DNA of 64,000 nt from assembly GCA_036320915.1 (NCBI GenBank), contig JAXBDG010000016.1, positions 1,054,001 through 1,118,000 on the forward strand, read 5' to 3'. The notes below the pieces were generated by a model, which was given only the letters and a program-made list of their open reading frames with translations, searched no databases and was not told the DNA's origin. Below, piece by piece: positions 1 through 10,399 of this stretch. The position numbers were made by a program, and so were the translations under genes. This DNA is from Linnemannia elongata (Eukaryota; Mortierellomycota; Mortierellomycetes; Mortierellales; Mortierellaceae). The stretch's first letter is position 1. Each line of letters opens with the position of its first letter.

Positions 1-1069
1 AAAGCGGGAAATAACATATGTAACCGCAGCCAAGGCAGACACACACCCACAGTCGAAAAAAAAAGGGCCGAGAAGGGACGCATAGACAGATTTTGGGAAC
101 AGGGCAGGGTAAACACACCGTCCATTGAAAAGAGAGATGAACAACAACGATGATACACACTCACTCAACACAAAGACTCATACATAGAATGGAGAAGGAT
201 CTCGCTGCGCCATAGTTGTTTACTTGGAGCATATAATTCAATTGACACTGACCATCATTGCCCTTCATTCTCTATCTCTATCTCATTTCTTCGTTCGCCT
301 CCTTCCAGTGCGAGAACCCATATCCAACAACCAAAGCCAACATGTGGCAGTGACACGGTCCCCCCTCCCCCCCCCCTCTCTCTCTCTCTCTCAAACACAC
401 ACCACTCTCATACTATTACAACATGCTGCTCACTTGTCTCTTTTCTCTTGTCCAATCCAGGGTCCCCTGCTCATTCGCAGTCACGCCTTTTTAAATGGTG
501 CATGAACACACACACATGGATGGCCCTTTCACTCCTCCTTCGTTGATACCCCTGTCGACTGTTTGCCACTGCGGTCTGGTCTACGCCACCGACACTCGCA
601 TCGTTTAATCCCCTTCCCTTTCTCCTTCCTTATGCACTAAGCCCAGCATACACAGCACGCATTGGTCTTGATCATTGACCTCATACATTATGACCGCACG
701 TAGTTCTCGAACACCCTCGAGCAAATACAAACAAACAGGACCAGTAGTGCCGCAGAACATTCTGATACTTTTGGTGATGACACACAGACGGTGAAGGGGG
801 CATTGGAGCAGAAGAGTATCAATCGGTCCATTGACTCTTCTTGGAAAGTGGCAGTGGTAGAGAGTCGACTCCCTCTTTTCTTTCCCTTTTTTTTTATCCC
901 TTTTGGACAATTCTTTCTGCTCCAATCGAATCGCAAAAAGAAGGAAAATTGTCGGTATCTTCTTATTGTGTGAGGTGAGGAGGTCATTTGCCACCGTTTC
1001 CCTTTTTACTCTCAGAGACAAACTGACACAAAGACATGAACGAAATAAAAGAGATATGGACCTTTATTA
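1..1069. other. Intergenic, low complexity
   Basis: No supportable gene. The stretch holds short CA/TC microsatellites (a C run followed by TC repeats near 360-392, CACACA near 510) and pyrimidine-rich sequence. It lies downstream of the minus-strand F-box gene ending at 1070, so its right end should contain that gene's 3' UTR. Short open frames here lack family features or codon character. Confidence 0.6.
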
Positions 1070-2761
1070 CTAATCATGTGAACAATCCCAGTGTATTCTC
1101 CCAACGTCTATCCTCTCCAACAAAGGCCACGTCTCCTCTACCCACGCCTTCTCGATATCCCCAAACGAAGGCTCAAATCCCGCCAACCCCACGACTTTCA
1201 ACGCCTTCATCCCCTCCCACTCATCCAATCCATTCGCCAACGAAAAATCTGTGAATCCTGGACTACCAGTGCTGTTGTAGTTCATATACTGATCGTTGAA
1301 GAGGCGGAGTTCTGTGAGCTGGTGGAGGCGACCGATTTGGCGCATAACCAGGCGTTGTTGGGCAGGGGTCAGAGGTGCGGTTGGAGTGCGGATTGCCAGC
1401 CAGAGAGTTCGGAGTGTTCTCTCGCATGCCCATGGCACTTCGATAATTCCTTGGGGTTGTGGGGGAGAGGAGATGAGTTGAAGAGAGTTGATCCCAAAAA
1501 TTCCTCCCCGATCTGGGACGACTTTGAATGTGTTGAGGTTGGGGGACTGGAGAAGGATTTGGTATTGGGTGTCCGCGTCCATGATCTTCCCGTCCATGAC
1601 AATGACTTTTTCGAGGGTCGGTGTGTGTGCCAAGAGGGCTTCGGTGCTCAAAGGTCCCATTGATGGTATGTGTGTCAATTCAATCACCTTCCACTTTGCT
1701 CGTCTCTCTGTTTGTTGTTCCTGCAATGAGAGAGATTCGATCAGGGGAGTGAAATTTGTGTCGTTTGTGTCACCTCCAACAGAAGATGTGTCGTTTGTGG
1801 TGTGGTCGTCACAAGCAGATAGGAGCTGTGCCAAGTACGAATCCGTGATACATCGTCCCGCTTCCGTCAAATGCAACTCCTCCAGCTTCGGACAATACCG
1901 CTGCATGATATCGACAATCCTGCCAACATTCCAGTTCATCATGTTCCCTGACACCGAAAACGACCTCAATTCATGACACTCGCTGAGGAAGGACGACCAG
2001 ACAGAGGGGTCGGTGTTCGCTGCTGAACCACGAAACAACAGAGACTTGATTGCTCGGAGACGCATGGGCTTGGGTAGAGGTGGTAATTGAGCAGTGATGT
2101 TGTTGTTGTTGTTGTTACTGTTGTTGTGAGAGAGGTTTCCTTTGAGTGAGCAATCGATCGATAGGGTCTCGACAGACAGGGGGACATACTTGAGCAACTC
2201 ACAAAAGGCTTCCAGTGGCAACAGATCCGGCGATCCTGCAAACATGGTCAACGTCTTGAGATGCTCCAGTTTTCCAATCAATCGAACCAGTCCCAACTCC
2301 GAGTCCTCTTTACACCATCCGTACAGGTGCAACGACCGCAGTTCTGGACTGAATTCGACAAGACGCAGGACAAGACTCTCTTCCAAAAGATAATCCCGTC
2401 GTAACTCTCTCAGTTCCGTACACTTATCACTATCGCTCTCCTTAGATAACTGCAAAGGATCTACAGTGTCCATCGATTCGACAATGAGTTGGCTGCCGAG
2501 AGTCTTGAGGGAGGAAGGATAAGGGCCGGAGAAGGACCGGATAAATCGACGGTAGCGACGAATAGCTGTGCGTGTTGCTGATTGTGAGAACGCAGCATCC
2601 TGAAGCGGGGAGGAGATCTTAATCTTGGACCAAAGCTTTGGGGTGAATCCTTCGTGCCATGATTTGGAGACACGAACACAGTTGACGAGGTCTGTCTGGG
2701 AGAGGCGATCGTTGAGGAGGTCTCGTAGCTCTGGGATCTTGATCAGTACTGTTGAAGACAT
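1070..2761 (-). CDS. F-box/LRR-like protein, 563 aa
   Basis: Single-exon gene. An F-box-like segment is seen at about residues 8-50 (IPELRDLL, then VNCVRVSKSWHEGF and LWSKIKI). A long region with leucine-rich-repeat character follows, with recurring L..LxL strings and endings such as LRSLHLYGW, LEELHLTEAG and LTELRLFN. F-box proteins recruit substrates to SCF ubiquitin ligases through Skp1; the LRR part would bind the substrate. An Asn-rich tract (about residues 211-222, DNA 2092-2126) interrupts the protein and is encoded by a GTT/ATT microsatellite. It is clearly more distant from the other F-box genes here than they are from each other. Start chosen at the ATG immediately before the F-box. 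Substrate unknown. Confidence 0.8.
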   Translation of the reverse strand: MSSTVLIKIPELRDLLNDRLSQTDLVNCVRVSKSWHEGFTPKLWSKIKISSPLQDAAFSQSATRTAIRRYRRFIRSFSGPYPSSLKTLGSQLIVESMDTVDPLQLSKESDSDKCTELRELRRDYLLEESLVLRLVEFSPELRSLHLYGWCKEDSELGLVRLIGKLEHLKTLTMFAGSPDLLPLEAFCELLKYVPLSVETLSIDCSLKGNLSHNNSNNNNNNITAQLPPLPKPMRLRAIKSLLFRGSAANTDPSVWSSFLSECHELRSFSVSGNMMNWNVGRIVDIMQRYCPKLEELHLTEAGRCITDSYLAQLLSACDDHTTNDTSSVGGDTNDTNFTPLIESLSLQEQQTERRAKWKVIELTHIPSMGPLSTEALLAHTPTLEKVIVMDGKIMDADTQYQILLQSPNLNTFKVVPDRGGIFGINSLQLISSPPQPQGIIEVPWACERTLRTLWLAIRTPTAPLTPAQQRLVMRQIGRLHQLTELRLFNDQYMNYNSTGSPGFTDFSLANGLDEWEGMKALKVVGLAGFEPSFGDIEKAWVEETWPLLERIDVGRIHWDCSHD

Positions 2762-3773
2762 CGTGTCTGCTTTGTTTTCCTGTGAGAGGGGTATGATTGG
2801 GAGAAAGGATGAGTATGGGCGTTGTTATTTGTTGAGGAAAGAAAAGAGAAAGAGAAATAAAAACAAGTGTACAATTTAAGCAAATGTGGAATGATTCTGT
2901 GGATTAGGCTGTTGGGTGGGGGCGTTCGTTTTGTTTATTTTCTGTGTATCCTTGAACAAAAGGAACGAAAGCCCGCGCTGGAGGATGATGACGCTTGTCT
3001 GCATGCAGAACACCAAAAAATGCCCGTTGATGGTGTTAAAGTGACTCATCTGTCAAGAGACCTTTGAACAAGGGCTGTTGCTTTGATCAAGAAGGGAATA
3101 TGTCTCCGCACTGTCGTGCGCCAAGATGTCGTAGGAGGAGCAGCTGATAAGTAACTAGAACAGGAGGCGAACGCGTACTACTGGTGATCTTTGAATGCTG
3201 GGGCCGCTTTATTTTTTTCTTGAACGCCGTGTGGGAAGCGTGTAATAAATAAGGTTTGGCACGTGACGTCTTACAGCACCTGTGATGTTCTTTGTTTGTA
3301 TGGGCCAGCCTCCACCTTTTCTTCCTTTTCTTTGTTCTCTTATCAAACCACTCTCAGTCGACAGTAGAGGCAGCAGCCAATCGCGCATAACAAAAGGAGC
3401 ATAAGTCACCATGAGGTCTGATCGATGGTGCCAATACTTTCAATGGGTAAATAAAACATAGGGGTAGATGGTTGCAGAGTAGTGTAGCCTCAAATCGCAA
3501 ATCAATTTATTGGTCTCACCTTCCTTTTTTTTGTTCATACCTCATGGTGTTGCATGAATGACAACGCAAAGCCGCTTTTCTTTTTTCTCCCTCTTTGCTA
3601 TTCATGTCCTCCATAGCATGCACTTTTTCTTTTTCTTCTTTTCCTTTCACTTCCAACACACGACACATTTTCACAAACACCACTTCCTCCCTTACCCCAT
3701 ACTCCCTACTCTCCACTTACCCTTGCTACCCGTACGTCCTCCACCACTAGTATCGTCTCCCTAACCATCCAGG
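2762..3773. other. Divergent intergenic region between two F-box genes
   Basis: About 1 kb separating two divergently oriented F-box genes, so it should hold both promoters. The right end (3640-3773) is a pyrimidine-rich leader typical of a 5' UTR here. No further coding region can be supported. Confidence 0.6.
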
Positions 3774-5177
3774 ATGCAAGTCGTTACAATCAGCCCTCCG
3801 ACCAAGGCACTTGACCTTCCAGAGATCCGAGCCCGGGTTGCTTCCTTCCTCCCACGCAGGGACTGTCTCCAGTGCATGCGCGTCTCTCCAGCATGGTTCC
3901 AAGACTTTGCACCCCTGGTTTGGCACACTATCGATTTTGACAAGGACGCCACTGCCTTTGCTGCTGTCACTCCTGAAATCCTCGACAAGTACGGCGGCTT
4001 CATCTCTCAGACCCTCAACATCTCTACATTTGAGCACATTCAAGCCCTCCAGCATGTCAAAGTGAGCTCCATCGCGTCTATGAAGATCCAACTACCTAAT
4101 AACTGGCTTTGGCGGGCTACGTTGTCAGACCTCCTCCGACGTTCTCAAGGATCCATCACGTCCTTGAATTTCTGGTGCCTTCCGCCACAACCCAATACAT
4201 TTGTGGAGCAGAGGAATTGGGCTGCCCACTATATGCAGGTCAACGACGTATTTGCGCCTTTTCCTTCTTCAACGGACCCCAGATCGAATACAAGCCTAGG
4301 AAATCGATTGAAGTCGCTGTCGCTGACGAATATATGCCTCACTCGCGAAGGCTTCTCCTCGCTACTGCAATACTCTCCATTACTGGATGAGTTGACCCTT
4401 GAACGAGTCATGCTCATATACCACAAGCCTGGCATTCCTCTCTACACGGGATCTGCGCTGCGATACCTCTCTGCAGACTTTGCACAGGTCTGGTGCAATG
4501 ATAACTTGGATCTGTCTGCGCCATGTCTACTCCTCCACTTTCCACTCCTCGAAAAATGGCATTTAACCTCAATGATCCGACCCAGCAATCGAACAATCGA
4601 CCTGAACAACCTAGACTTCTCTTCATGGTGCCCTTTGCTCAAGACTATCACCTTTGGATCGTACGACACCGACACTGAAGCCATGTCAGCCTTGCTTCTC
4701 AGCAACTTCAAGGACTTGGAGTCCTGTACCCTTCCAGCCAAGACCTTGGTAATGTCCACGACTCTCGGGCTAGTTTCCCTTGTGGACTCACTGACTACGA
4801 TCAGGATCACTGGCGACGCGCAGGATGCAACAACGACTCGATTTCTCAGTGTGATCATGAAACTGTGCCGTAACCTTCAAGTTCTGTCCTTCGAGACCCT
4901 TGTCTACGATGTGGAAGCTGTCGAAAAATCCCAGTGGAAGTGTAAGGACCTAAGAGAGCTGCGAGTGAGATTCAAGGGTCTCGACACGCCTCAAAAGATC
5001 GATGGATGCATCAAGAAGCTGTGTTCTTCGAGACGATCTGGCGGCATCGCATTGACTCGACGCAAGGATGTGGATATGATCTCAACTCGGGTTGTTCAAC
5101 ATCTGCTTCAATTTAAGAAACTAAGGACTCTTTGGCTAGGAACAGAGGGCTACTACCTCCCTCGTTCACCTGCTTAG
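3774..5177 (+). CDS. F-box-like protein, 467 aa
   Basis: Single-exon gene with an N-terminal F-box-like motif at about residues 14-55 (LPEIRARVASFLPRRDC, then CMRVSPAWFQDF and VWHTIDF). The rest is a leucine-rich region with a conserved C-terminal block (RVVQHLLQFKKLRTLWLGT). Its closest relative in the window is the next gene, and both resemble the minus-strand gene at 23914-25326; all three keep the same length, the same F-box and the same C-terminal signature. Likely an SCF adaptor. The tandem arrangement shows a local duplication. A pyrimidine-rich leader precedes the ATG. Confidence 0.82.
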   Translation: MQVVTISPPTKALDLPEIRARVASFLPRRDCLQCMRVSPAWFQDFAPLVWHTIDFDKDATAFAAVTPEILDKYGGFISQTLNISTFEHIQALQHVKVSSIASMKIQLPNNWLWRATLSDLLRRSQGSITSLNFWCLPPQPNTFVEQRNWAAHYMQVNDVFAPFPSSTDPRSNTSLGNRLKSLSLTNICLTREGFSSLLQYSPLLDELTLERVMLIYHKPGIPLYTGSALRYLSADFAQVWCNDNLDLSAPCLLLHFPLLEKWHLTSMIRPSNRTIDLNNLDFSSWCPLLKTITFGSYDTDTEAMSALLLSNFKDLESCTLPAKTLVMSTTLGLVSLVDSLTTIRITGDAQDATTTRFLSVIMKLCRNLQVLSFETLVYDVEAVEKSQWKCKDLRELRVRFKGLDTPQKIDGCIKKLCSSRRSGGIALTRRKDVDMISTRVVQHLLQFKKLRTLWLGTEGYYLPRSPA

Positions 5178-5593
5178 TGCATGTCCAACTTTTTCATTCC
5201 TCTTCTCCCTAACATCTTCGTATACATCCTTTTTTCGTCACAGCCGGAAATCTGTTTTTCTTCGTTTTTCTTCGTTTTTCTTCGTGTCACCCATACCACA
5301 TTCACTTTTCTTCTATGAGCATTTTCTTCTTTGGTCCTTTTCCCAAGAAATAAACTGAGATATGAAAATTTCTTTGGTTCAATTCGAATGATGATAAGTG
5401 TCAGGCGCCAATACTTGCATGGCTAAGAGGACGCTTGAAGAAAGATGAGAGGATTTTTGGAGCAGTGAAGCTATTCCGCCAAGCAAGGCATAGGAGTCCA
5501 CAAAACAAAGCACAAGGTGTTTCACCAAGGTTGTTGCACAGTAAACAGAACCTGAATTTCAAAAAGGACAAAATCATTTTAATGATAATGGCT

Positions 5594-5624
<31 letters not shown>

Positions 5625-5808
5625 GCACAATGCATCCTTCCATGGTGACGCATGGTCATTTCTAAGCCGAACCCTTTTTCTTTGTCTTTCAAACTTTTTA
5701 CCCATCTGTATTTTATCTCTTTTCACATCACATCTAGCACATACACACTGACACGTCACTTCTTTTCCGCCTCACACTCCCTCTTACACTACCCTCCCCC
5801 CATCCAAG
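5178..5808. other. Intergenic between tandem F-box genes
   Basis: Holds three tandem copies of an 11-nt TTTTTCTTCG-type unit (about 5253-5286) just after the upstream gene and a T tract of about 25 nt at 5599-5624. The right end is a pyrimidine-rich leader like that of the upstream F-box paralogue. No gene seen. Confidence 0.6.
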
Positions 5809-7233
5809 ATGAAACTCGTTCCTAATAACCCTCCAAATTACCCCTTTGACCTTCCAGAGATCCGCACCCGTGTCGCCACTTTCCTCATGCGTAAAGACTG
5901 TCTCTCCTGTATTCGCGTCTCCCGAGATTGGTTCCACGACTTTGTACGCTCTGTCTGGCACAATATCGACTTTAGAACGGATGCCGCTGCCTTTACCGCC
6001 GTCACCCCGGAAGTCCTTGAAAAGTGCGGAGGGTTCATCGCCCAAACCCCCGATGTTGAGGGTCCCGAGCGTCTTTCGGCCCTCCAGCACTCTAGAGTAG
6101 ATTCTATCAGGACCATGGATGTTTGCCTTCCATCAAGTTGGGTTTATCGAGAGTTGTTGTCGGATCTTATGTTGCGGTGCAGTGGGTCTATCAAGGACTT
6201 GAGAATCCGGAGTTCCCCTCCGGATCCTGACACATTTGAGGAGCAGCGGAAATGGGCGTGCCATTATATGCACGTTAACGATGTCTTTGCGCAGTTTCCT
6301 CCTTCGCCAGGACAAGGATTAACACCAAACCAAGGAAGCTGTCTTAGGGTATTGTCACTCAGTCGTGTATGTATCACACGAGAGGGCTTCTCTGCATTAC
6401 TCCGAGGCTCTCAAAATCTTGAGGATTTGGCGCTCTTCCGTGTCGTGATCATTCGTCACAAGCCCGCTGTGACTCTTTACACCGGGTCCAACCTGCGATA
6501 CCTCTCGGCGTCGGTTGCTCAAGTCTGGTGCAACGATGAAGAAGATCCCTTGGCGCCCTGTCTCCTGCTTCATTTTCCGCTCCTCAAGGCATGGGACATC
6601 TTGCTTTTGGATCGACCAAAGCATTGGACCTCCAAAATCAGTTCTCCACCCGCCAACTTTTCTACATGGTGCCCATCTCTCAAAACTATCAACTTTGGAG
6701 TCTTACTCGACAGGTTCGGAGCTAAGCGTATCAAGATCATGACCGACCTCCTCCTCAACTCCTTTGAAGACCTAGAGACGTGCATCTTTTCTGCAGGAAA
6801 CCTAGACTCGTCCTCAGCACTCGGCCTGATCTCCCACCAAGAGACCCTCACCTCTGTCACGATCACCAACAGGATTCAGGATGCTGAAGATGCTACAGCA
6901 ATGCGATGGGTTCACTTGATTATGAAATTGTGTGGTAACTTGGAAACCTTTTCATTTGAGGGCATGCAATGTGATGTGGAAAAGTGCGTATGGGGGTCTC
7001 GGGATTTGAAGGAGCTGAGGGTGATGTTCGAGGGTCTGGTGGCTACGCAGGATATTGAGGGGTGTGTGAAACAGCTATGTGGGTTGAGGCAAGCGGGTGG
7101 TGTTGTGGGGGCTCAACCCATGGCCAAGGATACGATCTCGACTCGAGTTGCTAAGCATCTTGTGCAGTTCAAGAAATTGAGGACTGTTTGGCTCGGGACC
7201 AGGGACTACTACCTCCCTCCATTCAGCGCGTAA
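5809..7233 (+). CDS. F-box-like protein, 474 aa (tandem paralogue)
   Basis: Single-exon paralogue of the gene at 3774-5177. F-box-like motif at about residues 15-56 (LPEIRTRVATFLMRKDC, CIRVSRDWFHDF, VWHNIDF) and the same C-terminal signature (RVAKHLVQFKKLRTVWLGT). The middle region keeps family blocks such as LYTGSNLRYLSA and QVWCND, also present in the other two paralogues. Predicted SCF substrate adaptor, target unknown. The open frame is intact, and divergence from its neighbour lies mostly in the middle region, as expected for substrate-recognition surfaces. Confidence 0.82.
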   Translation: MKLVPNNPPNYPFDLPEIRTRVATFLMRKDCLSCIRVSRDWFHDFVRSVWHNIDFRTDAAAFTAVTPEVLEKCGGFIAQTPDVEGPERLSALQHSRVDSIRTMDVCLPSSWVYRELLSDLMLRCSGSIKDLRIRSSPPDPDTFEEQRKWACHYMHVNDVFAQFPPSPGQGLTPNQGSCLRVLSLSRVCITREGFSALLRGSQNLEDLALFRVVIIRHKPAVTLYTGSNLRYLSASVAQVWCNDEEDPLAPCLLLHFPLLKAWDILLLDRPKHWTSKISSPPANFSTWCPSLKTINFGVLLDRFGAKRIKIMTDLLLNSFEDLETCIFSAGNLDSSSALGLISHQETLTSVTITNRIQDAEDATAMRWVHLIMKLCGNLETFSFEGMQCDVEKCVWGSRDLKELRVMFEGLVATQDIEGCVKQLCGLRQAGGVVGAQPMAKDTISTRVAKHLVQFKKLRTVWLGTRDYYLPPFSA

Positions 7234-8778
7234 ATTTACTGTGCCTAGCACTGCTTTCATCGCTTTTGCGTCTTGTGTCGCTCGACAGCATCGCTTATTT
7301 TGCATCCCACTTCATTGTTTCTTCGTCCGGCAAACGAAATAAAAAAATAAAGGACAAACAGGCTCTTACTACTAGTAAGAAAAAATACACACAAAGGACG
7401 AGGCATTTCTTTAGATTTTGGATACCATTTGGGGGGGGGGGGGGCACTTTCGGATAGTGAACTGTTATACTCCTGCAAGTAGAAACGAAGAGGTGGGGAA
7501 AAGAGAGTTACAAGAGCTAGCCGAGCAGGCAAAAAAAAAAAAAAGAAATCCCAAGATGCAAAAAAAGAAAGACATGGAGACCATTTGTGTACGGGGGATT
7601 TTTAATGGTGTAGTGAACCCCCTCACTGGATTGGATCGAGCGAAAAGAAACAAAAACACAAACACAGAAAACGGGTCCTCTGGAGTGGGTTAGTGGAAAC
7701 CCCCGATTCAGAGATGGCTCCCGCGAGCTTCATCGCGAAACCCCCGCGCTTATTCATTTTTCATGACCATTAGCAGATTAGACATGAATCTGGCTAGCGG
7801 GTGGTCTGAAAGGTAGGCCTTACGGAAGCAAGGATGATGCCCATGGGAGGGGGGAATGCACTCGGATCACAAAGGTAATTTTTTTGCAGAACTAGATGTG
7901 CGGATTCTGGTGACACCAACCCCACTTAACATTCTAGAGCTACATAGTTCTCTAGAACATAAATTATTAATACTAGCAAGTGCCCTTGCGGAATCGTGAA
8001 CATTGCCAACATTTCTGTAGACAATGCATTGTGCTAAATTTACTTCTGGCCAGGTTTTTGCGAAATATTTTATATTTGAAGTTCCATTAGGCCTTGATCT
8101 ATGTGGTGCGCTAAAGCGAGAGAAAGTGTTGGCGGTTTTTAACTCCCTTAAGCTACCTAGTATAGAAGAAGCCTGCTCGCGATCAGAAGGAACAGCACCT
8201 TTTTTTCTGATAACCCGAGCAGATATGCACAATACTGTTCGTGTTCCTAGCAGTATGATTAGACCATTTAAACGTAGTACTTCTTAACATAAAGCACCTT
8301 TCTTTCTGATAACCGAGCAGATTGTGAGAGTGATCATCTTTTACTTGCGTCTTAGAGAAAGGGAGACATCTACACATACATACACACACACACACATACA
8401 TTCTCGCGTCTGCAGTTATCTGAACTATGCCCGCTGGTCCTGATGACATGCCCCCGTCTGATGAGGTTATAGGAGGGGATTCCGCTCTTCCCTCTCCTTC
8501 CTCCTGGTCGAGCAACCCCGACATACCTGGCTTTGTTCCTGACACCTTGGCCAACCAAAGATAGCTCCCATCGATCCCCCTCACAAACATCGTGCATCAC
8601 GTGACTTCACCCACGCTCGACTGCCGCGACGCCCAGAATTTTCCAACATGGCCACTAGATCTCGCGATACGACTGACGACTAACCTAGTTCGAAAAAGTT
8701 CCTTAGTATACGACGGTTACTAAGCCCGCTCTGGAATGGTCCTCATCACAAGTATATATAAACATTAGTAGTTCATGG
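7234..8778. other. Intergenic with decayed repeat sequence
   Basis: No supportable gene. It contains a G tract (about 7431-7444), several A tracts, and a 30-nt direct repeat (about 8196-8225 and 8292-8322, sharing TTTCTGATAACC and GAGCAGAT). A minus-strand open frame of 121 codons at 7867-8232 has no recognisable motif. From about 8427 a short plus frame (PAGPDDMPPSDEV...) ends at 8562 and is followed by a TATATAAA at 8754. This could be the tail of a decayed retroelement polyprotein plus LTR, but I could not confirm it. Confidence 0.4.
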
Positions 8779-8889
8779 AAATGACTTACCTTGATCCACA
8801 GCTCTCGTCTCTGATCTCTGACCCTCTTCCTCATCGCCCATCATCCGATAAACTTATACCTCAAGTTTATTACATCTTTCTGCTCTGCA

Positions 8890-9135
8890 AGATAACACCA
8901 TGTTCGTAAGATTCAGGACCGTAGATCTTTTTCGTATCCATCTAAAAATGGCATACAGCGATAATCGTCGCATTTTAGCATGGGTTTTGAGTTGGAGGCG
9001 TTTTAGCCATAGCCCAGCGGATGATAGCTTCGGGCCATTGCCTGCCCAGGCAGGCCCATATACCGATTATCCGAAAGAACGGTTCCTATTGTACCAAGTT
9101 CAATTACTACTGCAACAAAGATTTCGTTACGATAG
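8890..9135 (-). pseudogene. 28S rRNA 3'-end relic (copy 1)
   Basis: On the minus strand this segment resembles the 3'-terminal domain of nuclear 28S rRNA. Recognisable blocks on the plus strand, as reverse complement, are TTCGTATCCATC, TTAGCATGGGTT, GGAGGCGTTTTAG, GATGATAGCTTCGGGCCATT, AACGGTTCCTATTGTACC and TTACTACTGCAACAA. It is heavily substituted and only a short piece, so it cannot be functional rRNA. It lies upstream of, and antisense to, the KP4-like gene at 9620. The same piece occurs in both arms of the palindrome. Confidence 0.7.
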
Positions 9136-9143
9136 TGAGAATA

Positions 9144-9193
9144 TTCCTGTGTCAAGGCAGTGCAGGCATTCCTGTGTTAAGGCGTTGCACTTG
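9144..9193 (+). repeat. 25-bp minisatellite, 2 units
   Basis: Two adjacent 25-bp units beginning TTCCTGTGT.AAGGC. The same unit is expanded to five copies in each palindrome arm. Confidence 0.75.
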
Positions 9194-9421
9194 GTAATTG
9201 GCCGCAGATTTCTTGTTCGCATAATTGGCAGTATTAATATATTGAAACTCGTTTGTAACAGTAGGGTACACCATATGATACCTCTTCTTTTAGCAAGCCC
9301 CTTTTTTCTCTGCATCGATATTTTTGTGTCTCATCTCTCCACTTGCCCAAGTTCTCTCAGCATCCCTCATTTTGTCTTTGACCTTGATCTTTCTTATTGC
9401 TTGCTACTCCTATGTGGAGCG

Positions 9422-9520
9422 GTGTACTCCTGATCTGTTATCTCTCTTCGCACCCCCAAATGACAATAACACGAGTCATCTCTTTTCTCTCACGACTCTC
9501 TTCGCCTATATAAAGAAGGG
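9422..9520 (+). promoter_or_regulatory. Secreted-gene promoter module (KP4-like copy 1)
   Basis: A block containing CTGATCTGTTATCTCTC, then AAATGACAATAACAC, then CTCACGACTCTCTTCG and a TATA box TATATAAAG at 9507-9515, followed by GAAG. It is about 105 nt upstream of the ATG, a plausible TATA-to-ATG distance. Homologous blocks precede the other KP4-like copies and unrelated secreted genes near 20.7, 37.7 and 55.6 kb. Confidence 0.7.
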
Positions 9521-9619
9521 GGTATTCCCAATCGCTCTTATCGGCAATATACTTCTCAAGTCTCAACAACTCTCAATAACACCACTAGCAACATCAATTG
9601 AAACTCCACCTTCAACAAA

Positions 9620-10000
9620 ATGGTCAAGTCAATCACCTTCTTCATGGTCGCCATCGCCACTGTCGCTGGATCTGTCTTCGGCTTCTTCGATACCTGCAAC
9701 GGCTCCTACCGCTGTAACAATGAGGGTATGAGTATCACTTGTAAGGAAGCCTTTAACCGATTCAATGACGACACCGTCTACAACAGCTTCACTTCACTCA
9801 CCAACCGTGACTGCGCCGCCATCTACCAATGCATCGGAGATTACCCCGCATTGACCGGTAGACAGATCAAGGATTTGTTCGCCCCCATCAACGCCGGCCA
9901 GGGATGCAAGGGCTGCGGAAGTCACGCTTTCAATGGTGGCAGTTGCAGGGTCACTCTGAACTACTGTTACAGCTGTCTTGATTCTGGCAACCCCAACTAG
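9620..10000 (+). CDS. KP4-like killer-toxin-family secreted protein, 126 aa
   Basis: Signal peptide at about residues 1-21 (hydrophobic core FFMVAIATVAGSVFG). The mature part is small with ten cysteines at 26, 32, 41, 65, 71, 96, 99, 109, 116 and 119. The spacing, with a GCKGCG element after an amphipathic segment (IKDLFAPI) and a C-terminal beta-strand block (VTLNYC), resembles the KP4/KP4-like killer-toxin family. Known KP4 is a secreted protein that inhibits competing fungi, reportedly by affecting calcium channels; fungal genomic homologues are thought to act in antagonism. Family assignment is by pattern only. This copy is roughly three-quarters identical to the two palindrome copies and keeps every cysteine. 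A conserved promoter precedes it; its 3' flank is also shared with the other copies. Confidence 0.6.
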   Translation: MVKSITFFMVAIATVAGSVFGFFDTCNGSYRCNNEGMSITCKEAFNRFNDDTVYNSFTSLTNRDCAAIYQCIGDYPALTGRQIKDLFAPINAGQGCKGCGSHAFNGGSCRVTLNYCYSCLDSGNPN

Positions 10001-10399
10001 GTGGCTGAATTTCTTGGACCCGTTTTTCCACAGCGGTCACAGGCTGTTCCTCTGCAAGCCATCACATATTATATCAAACGCGATTACGAGTTTTGTTTCC
10101 TTCCAGCAGTGTACTTTTTGAACACTTCACCTCCTCGCACTAAGAAATAAATAAATAAATAAACAGGGCGTGTTTAAAAAAAATTTCCATCGCTCATGAC
10201 ACTTGCAAAAAATACCTTTCCGTTTCCTGTGTGAAGTAGAAAAAGATGTGAAAGTGATAAGGTGAAAAAGAGATAGAAAATGTGTATGTGTGCGACTGTA
10301 ATAGGAAGTAGATGAGCTGGACAAGAACGTACCGTCTTTTATTTTCTAGCTGTCTTTGTTTGATTGTCTTCTCCTATCACGCGAGTAGATTCATCGCTC